The notes under the pieces: generated by a model
The model's database searches: none
The model's input: the letters and a program-made list of their open reading frames with translations, nothing else
What the model was told of the DNA's origin: nothing
Position numbers and translations under genes: made by a program
Part shown: positions 58,781 through 64,000 of the stretch, piece by piece
Layout of the letters: each line of letters begins with the position of its first letter
How positions within the stretch are numbered: the first letter of the stretch is position 1
Assembly (NCBI RefSeq): GCF_019649055.1
Contig: NW_026570290.1
Span: 62,001-126,000, forward strand
Direction: 5' to 3'
From: Paramacrobiotus metropolitanus
Taxonomy: Eukaryota > Tardigrada > Eutardigrada > Parachela > Macrobiotidae
DNA: 64,000 nt

Positions 58781-61700
58781 TTACACGTTGTGGTCGTGCT
58801 TGTTTGGGTGGCGCCAGACCGAATCGGTTGCGATTCTGTGCCCCGGTAGGGTATCGCTTAGTATACCGCCTTTGCCAATCCAAGTACCAGTTCCTGTTAG
58901 GATTCTCGGCGTATGGCCTACCGGCGTAACCACAACCATCGGTTTTGTGGTTTCCACAAAGGCAGGTGTTAGTTCCTCTTTGGACCATCTTTCTAACATG
59001 CGCTCGATCCGATCGATGTACATGTCCGCCTGTTTCTGCGCCTCTTCGGATTTTGGTGTTTGGCGTTGGCCGCTCTGGCCTCCGCTGCCACCTTGGTCAC
59101 GACGTCCGGAGCCACTGTTGCCGCCGCCTCGCTTTCCGCTAAAGCTGGCGTTTTGGCCTCCGGAATAGCCGCCTCTTTGTCTTACACCACCATTTCGCTG
59201 GTTATAGCCAAAATTGCTCTGGTTCTGGGCCTGGCCGTAGCTGCCACCACCACCGTTAGGCGGTGTGGAACCCCATTTTTGGAAGCCCCGGTTCATAGCC
59301 GCAATAGCGGCATATGCTGCTTCGACCTGAGCTTGGGTTGGTGTGAGCGTCTGTGGAGGATAATAAGCCGGTGATGCTGACTGCTGAGGTACGACTTGGG
59401 CAGATGGCGTTGGTGCGGCCGCCCGGACAACCGGGTATCCTTGGCCCGCCTTCCCGTCGTAGTCAGGTTGCCGTTTGCCTGCCGTAAACTGCCGGATGTA
59501 GTCCCGAAATTCTTTCGAAGACTTCGGCAGCCGGATGTCCACAGCACGACGCAGTTCTGACTCGTTCATGTTGCTCATCAAAAAACGCAGAGTCATGGTG
59601 TCATCTAGGTTGGCGCGTGCCTGGAGAGTAAGGATCGCATCGTGATATTGCTCTGGCGCCTCGAATCCGTGCCGGTGGCTACGGTGCGAAATGTCGCCAA
59701 GAGCATTAGCCTGTTGATTCTCATCATTATATCAAGCGGCAAACTTCTGAAGCCAGTCGTCGACTGTCATCTTCTTCGCGGTTGGCTTGGCCGGTGTACC
59801 ATTCCCTGACCGGTTTGGACAAGGCTGCGTAGATACGGCTCATGAGGTCCGGATCCGGCTTGTTTAAGGCGGACGATTGCTTACAGATCCTTCTGATCTG
59901 GCAAATCCACCCTTTCACGGCTGTTTTATTGCCGTCAAAGGTCGGTGGAGTGATTTGGACATTGGCCTTCGCATTGGCCTTTGCATATGCATCGGCCACC
60001 GTTTGCATGTATACCAAGTCATGCACTGGCGGACTGGCCCTTGGCGATAGTGCAGGCGTTATCTGCTGTACCACTACTTGTAGCGGTGGATGCAGTTACT
60101 GTGGCGCTGGGCCTGGCTGATGTCCCTGTTGAGGGTTCACCAACGGTTGAGGCGGGGATTGGATGGCTCCGTTGAACGCCATTTAGCCATATGCCCCATT
60201 GGGCAGCTGGATCAGCACGGACGCATTCTGGATCAGGTTTGGCTGAGCTGCAGGTCCGGGTGGCTTCGCCGCCGCTGGCAGTGCGCCGGGTGGGTGGGGC
60301 GCATTGTGGCCCGACTGGTTGGGCTTGGTCCGTTTGGGTTGCCGCTGAGATAGGAGGGCCAGTTAGGCTTAGTCGGCCTGTGAGTGGCTGTTGCTCCGTT
60401 GGCGTGCCACTTTGGCCTCCTCTTTGTCCCTGTGTTGCTGATGGTCCGAACATCGGGCTCGGCGAATTGGTCCAGCTTGGATCCGTGCCGCTTATGGGAG
60501 CCTGGTCTGAGACCAGGTGTGGGCTCAGGTGGAAATTCATGATCGGAAACAGGGTTGGGTACACTGGGCTTGACCTGAAGTAACCGTGGCTCGGCGTCTG
60601 ATTCTGAGACGTCGGCTGGCTCGGGCCAAAGAATGGCTCAGTTGGCACAGACGGTTGAGTCTGTGTTGCGGGCGTCACCATGGTCGATTGACCCATAGTT
60701 GCTGATATGGTGACCGGGATTGGTGGTGACGGTATCGTTACTGTCGCCAGTGATGATCCCTAGTTTACCGGACTTAACGACCCTGGTATGGTCGGGCCAG
60801 TCGGAGAATGTCCCACTGATGGGTCCCCCACGGCCATGTTCACGTGGTAATGTTGTTGGTAATACACTGGCACACGGTAGAACCGTTGGTCCTGCCGCAA
60901 AACGTCGTCGGCTTTTTCTTGTTGACGTTGTGTATCCGAGTCCGGAAAGGTGTGGTAGGAGAGCGGTTCTGCGGACATCTCGGAATGTAAATTCTCGAGA
61001 TGTGATTTTTCCGAGTCTAAGCAGGCCTTCTCGGTGCTTAGCCTTTCCAGATCCTCGTTGTGTACAGTGATGCGGTGGGTGGCCACCTAGTAGTCTTTGA
61101 CCAGGCTGGCTTTATTGGCCTCCAATTTGATGATCCGGTCATGTTGGCCCTGCAACACCTGTTTGGCTTGGGCAAAGGCCTGGTCCAATTGGACAAAGTT
61201 TTGTTGTCCAATGGTGCTGTTTTGCTCAAGTTGGACCCGAATCGTTAAATTCGGCCCTGAGCTGGTTCTGGAGGGCAGCGATCTGCTGCTGGAGTTGCAC
61301 GATCTGTGCTTCCTTCTGTTGGAACGTTTGGTCCAACAGCCCTCCCTGTTGGATCACCTGCAGCAGAGTTTGGTGATTCTGGTACAGCAGGTGATATCCG
61401 TTGCGCATACGGTTGACCTCGTCCTGCATGTTGGCCATGTCGTCGGTAGACGATCATTGTCCGTCTGTAAGCGGTCCGCCTCAGAGTCAGTTCCGTCAAT
61501 TGTGATCCGGGCCGCGGCCAGGTCGTCCCTGGCTGTGGCCAGCTCGGTTCTCGTTGAGGCGACACTTAAGTTACCCGCCACCGCCACTTCTAGGCGATGA
61601 ATGTCTCTGTCGAGCTGATCTCGCTCAGCCTTGGGACATGGGGCCAAATTGAGTTTAGTCAACTCGAGTTGGGTCTGGGCCTGTAGGGCCGAGACACGTC

Positions 61701-62724
61701 TAACCTCTGCTTCCGCTTTGGATGCGAGGGTTTTGTACTTGTCGATCTCCTCTCTCATCAGCTGTTCAGCTGTGAGGACCGTTTCGGCTGCGGCGACAAG
61801 TTGCTTGGTCTGGTTTCGCGCTCTGATTCTGAGGGCTTCGACTTCTTTAATTTCTTCGGGCGGGGTTGCCTGTATCAGGTTCTGTGGGCCAAGGCTGACT
61901 GGTTTAAGTCAATCTTGGCAAGTCCACTATTGGGTCCAACTCCGGTTTGGTCCGGCCGGGCACGCCGATGACGTCATTGGTGGGTGATGGCGTTTGATGA
62001 GTTGAGCCATCAACTTCGAACATGATTGGCGACTGACTCATGAGCGGTTGGCCCTGGTCATGTGCCTTTGGACCAGGCTTTTGGCATTGGTCCTGCGCCT
62101 CGTCTCCCCCTTTGGTCATCGTTGGTGCCCCAGGTTGGATCCGGTCCAGACCCGGTAGAGTTGGACTTGTTATCGAATCCTGGGCGACAAGGTTGGCCCG
62201 GGCCAGATTCTCGGCACCGTGTCCCCGTCTCGTGTTCTGTCCGTTGGTTACCGTTGGTGCCTCAGATTGGGCTTGGCCCGGATCATGTATAGCCGGTTGG
62301 CGCGCCGAAACCCGGGGGACACTGTTGGCCTGGGCCGGCAACTCGGCGCCAGGCTGGTTGTCTTGAGGCTGGTTGGCCTCAGGCAGCCCTTCGGACGCCT
62401 CCAGGAATGTATCGTCCTGGGTGGCGTTAACAACTTTCCTAACTTGTGTCCTAGTCGGCAGGATTTGGTTTTGTCCCGCCTGGCTTTGGCCTCGACCTAA
62501 CTCGTGGAGCCGGTCAAGTTTGGTTCGTCCGGGTCAGAACTAGTCCGCCTTGCGCCACGAAAACCGTATGGCCCCGTTGGTTCGCGCGTGGCGTAGGTAT
62601 TCCCGCAAGGTTTGGCGTACTCATTGGTTTGGCGCCTGTAAATAGGACTGAGCAATCTCCGTTGGAGTTGCTCACGGCTGGTGTATGGCATCACCTTGGC
62701 CAAGGCACTGTGAGTTTGGCCCAT
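58781..62724 (-). pseudogene. Decayed Gag-like coding region with long coiled coil
   Basis: Successive open pieces in changing frames: 62497-62724 (ATG 62724; Met-Gly start suggests possible N-myristoylation), about 61904-62490 (Pro/Gln-rich), about 61450-61900, 61226-61438 and 60760-61225 (Gln/Leu/Glu-rich heptads of a coiled coil, e.g. QKEAQIVQLQQQIAALQNQL), 60019-60696 (Pro/Ser/Thr-rich), 59727-60074 and about 58781-59730. The last two show the Gag capsid-like signature (ITPPTFDGNKTAVKGW, then YAALSKPVREWYTG and DDWLQKFAA) followed by a Gly-rich tail with GGGGSYGQ. At least five frame changes and a TGA near 59730 interrupt it. No Cys-His zinc knuckle and no Pol are seen. Family: LTR-retrotransposon Gag, group undetermined. 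Confidence 0.6.
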
Positions 62725-63456
62725 GGTACTGGAACATAGTAAAATCTTTGGTCTTGGTCTGAATCGGAATTTGTTTCGTGTCTGGACCGGATCTGAATCG
62801 CGGGTCGATGCTGGTCAGGTGCGTTAGAGCTGAGGTTTAGCACTAGCTCCCTATGGCCCTATGCTACGTTACCGACCAGTGTGACGTCACGTACTTCGTG
62901 GCCTTGCGATTAGCTCTACGTCACGAGTTGCGCGTCGCCACCTTCGTGCGGGCGACAGAGCAGTCCACAAGAGGTGTCTACCGCCTCGAGTGTGCGGTCT
63001 CTGAAATTAGCAACACTTATAGTGGTCTTTTTTGTCCCAGCGCTTTGGTCGGCTTAATGACGAACACGTCCGCCGGACGTGTTTGCTTGCCCAGACGTTT
63101 TGGCCGGGTGCACACGCAAGACGCCGTTCACACGGACTGCCGCTTTTATTGCTTGACCACAGACCGGTGACCATATGCACGTTTCGTAGCAATACTCCCT
63201 ACATCTGTTTTTCGCGCTCTTTTGGTGCCGCTGTTAACTGTTTGTGTGAGTTTTCGGCAAAAGTCCGGCATTGCGTTCTTTGTAGTTGTTGTCGCCCTGG
63301 CTGGTAAATGGCGAATTGTGGTATGAATGAATATAATTGTGATGTACAATTTTCGTTCCCCGGTTGCACCAGTGATGCGCTTAAAGGTGATTTCTGGCAA
63401 TAGCTTACACGCGGGAAGATGTTTCGGCCCCCGGACTTGCTTCCTTGCATTTGCCA
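62725..63456. promoter_or_regulatory. 5' flank of the Gag-like region with a CRE palindrome
   Basis: TGACGTCA at 62882-62889, about 160 bp upstream of the first ATG of the relic, may be a promoter element of the retroelement. Otherwise no gene. Confidence 0.35.
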
Positions 63457-63636
63457 GAGTGCGGCAAAATAGCTGACGCGCTATTTTAACGCAGTGTGCG
63501 GTAAAATAGCCAAGAAGCTATTTCATCCACCACAGTGCGGCAAAATAGCCAACTGGCTATTCTGACGCAGTGTGCGGCAAAATAGCCTGAGGGCTATTTA
63601 GATCCTTATTGTCATACTGCGGCAAAATAGCCATAG
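63457..63636 (-). repeat. Inverted array of hairpin repeats, right arm
   Basis: Four to five TGCGGCAAAATAGCC-based units. See left arm. Confidence 0.75.
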
Positions 63637-63825
63637 CCTTAAGAAAACTACATCAAGTTGAAAATTAGGGAAATGCATTAGCGAAAAATGAAAAACTGTA
63701 ATGAAGCGGACTACCAGTATGGTGATATAAGTGATTTTCTCTGAACATCCGATTACACTTACTAAATTTTTGTGTTGGTGAAAAGTTTGGTATAATTAAT
63801 TGGTGCAAAAAATTGATACAGAAAT
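63637..63825. other. Spacer
   Basis: AT-rich, no feature. Confidence 0.35.
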
Positions 63826-64000
63826 TTTTGCCGATCTCACGAGCGAGCCGATTTGCCAAAATAAAATTACGAGCGAGTTGAGCGAGCGGCAGCAAAGAAA
63901 AATTGGAAAACGAGCGAGTCGAGCGAGCGGCGGTTGGGGCGCGAGCGAGCTGAGCGAGCAGGAAGTTTCAGAAAGCTGAAACGAGCGAGCTGAGCAGCAC
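63826..64000. repeat. GAGC/CGAGCGAGC-rich repeat, right; continues beyond the window
   Basis: Repeats of ACGAGCGAG and TGAGCGAGCGG, similar to 56826-57005 and in the same orientation. Confidence 0.65.

Larger units (their letters stand above)
57290..63636. mobile_element. About 6.3-kb element bounded by inverted arrays, carrying a Gag-like relic
   Basis: The arms at 57290-57455 and 63457-63636 are inverted copies. Between them lie a 17-bp minisatellite and one long, decayed minus-strand coding region with Gag-like features. No reverse transcriptase, integrase, LTR or target duplication was found. It could be a non-autonomous element with unusual ends, or a retroelement scrap inside a foldback element. 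Confidence 0.45.

Noticed and set aside
58617-58988. Separate protein overlapping the end of the Gag-like region
   Set aside because: Shadow frame of the adjacent Gly-rich piece.
57290-63636. Calling the Gag-like unit a complete LTR retrotransposon
   Set aside because: No direct LTRs, no Pol domains and no tRNA primer-binding site were seen.
1-64000. Transfer RNA or ribosomal RNA genes
   Set aside because: I looked for cloverleaf arms and rRNA core sequences while reading and found none, but a covariance-model search would be needed to exclude them.
1-64000. Recent bacterial gene transfer
   Set aside because: All supported multi-exon genes are typical animal families; the intronless PIN genes have flanks and composition like their neighbours, so transfer is not needed to explain them.

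Overview
The window is nuclear DNA of an animal. Nearly every recognisable gene is split into short exons by GT-AG introns, many of them 50-100 bases long, and the families are metazoan: RanGAP, MAM-domain secreted proteins, a rhodopsin-type receptor, receptor guanylyl cyclases, a SMYD protein and eukaryotic transposons. Compact introns and lineage-specific secreted families suggest a small-genome ecdysozoan invertebrate. A tardigrade is my best guess, but the sequence alone does not prove it.

Layout. 1-1297: 5' part of a RanGAP gene (minus strand). 2949-6757: a Gly/Tyr-rich secreted protein and MAM gene A (minus). 7590-9990: first copy of a long dispersed repeat. 10502-12160: a four-exon lipocalin (plus). 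12505-25927: a second repeat copy, a 51-bp minisatellite and a recent, almost identical 5.7-kb tandem duplication carrying a GPCR and the last exon of MAM gene B. 25624-27524: complete MAM gene B (minus). 28270-28840: GC-rich repeats and a LINE scrap.

29622-34899 is a complete DNA transposon of 5,278 bp. It has about 110-bp terminal inverted repeats and a perfect 6-bp target duplication (CTCACC). It carries a decayed DDE integrase-type transposase on the plus strand and up to three accessory genes on the minus strand. It lies just upstream of a broken SMYD-like gene (35181-37535), whose first intron holds an antisense LINE. A small unrecognised helical gene follows at 39.2 kb.

40344-52834 holds two paralogous receptor guanylyl cyclases in tandem (minus), each with 20 exons. 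GC2 (47557-52834) reads through as 1,041 residues. GC1 (40344-45371) has two frame disruptions. In both, the first metal-binding aspartate of the cyclase domain is glutamine. Between them lie a LINE scrap and a probable solo LTR.

54352-57008 has two paralogous PIN-domain genes (plus). The second loses the membrane tail of the first and reads into a GAGC-rich repeat. 57290-63636 is bounded by inverted arrays of hairpin repeats and contains a decayed, Gag-like coding region on the minus strand with no visible polymerase. Overall the window is a set of lineage-specific gene pairs in DNA heavily remodelled by duplication and several classes of transposon.
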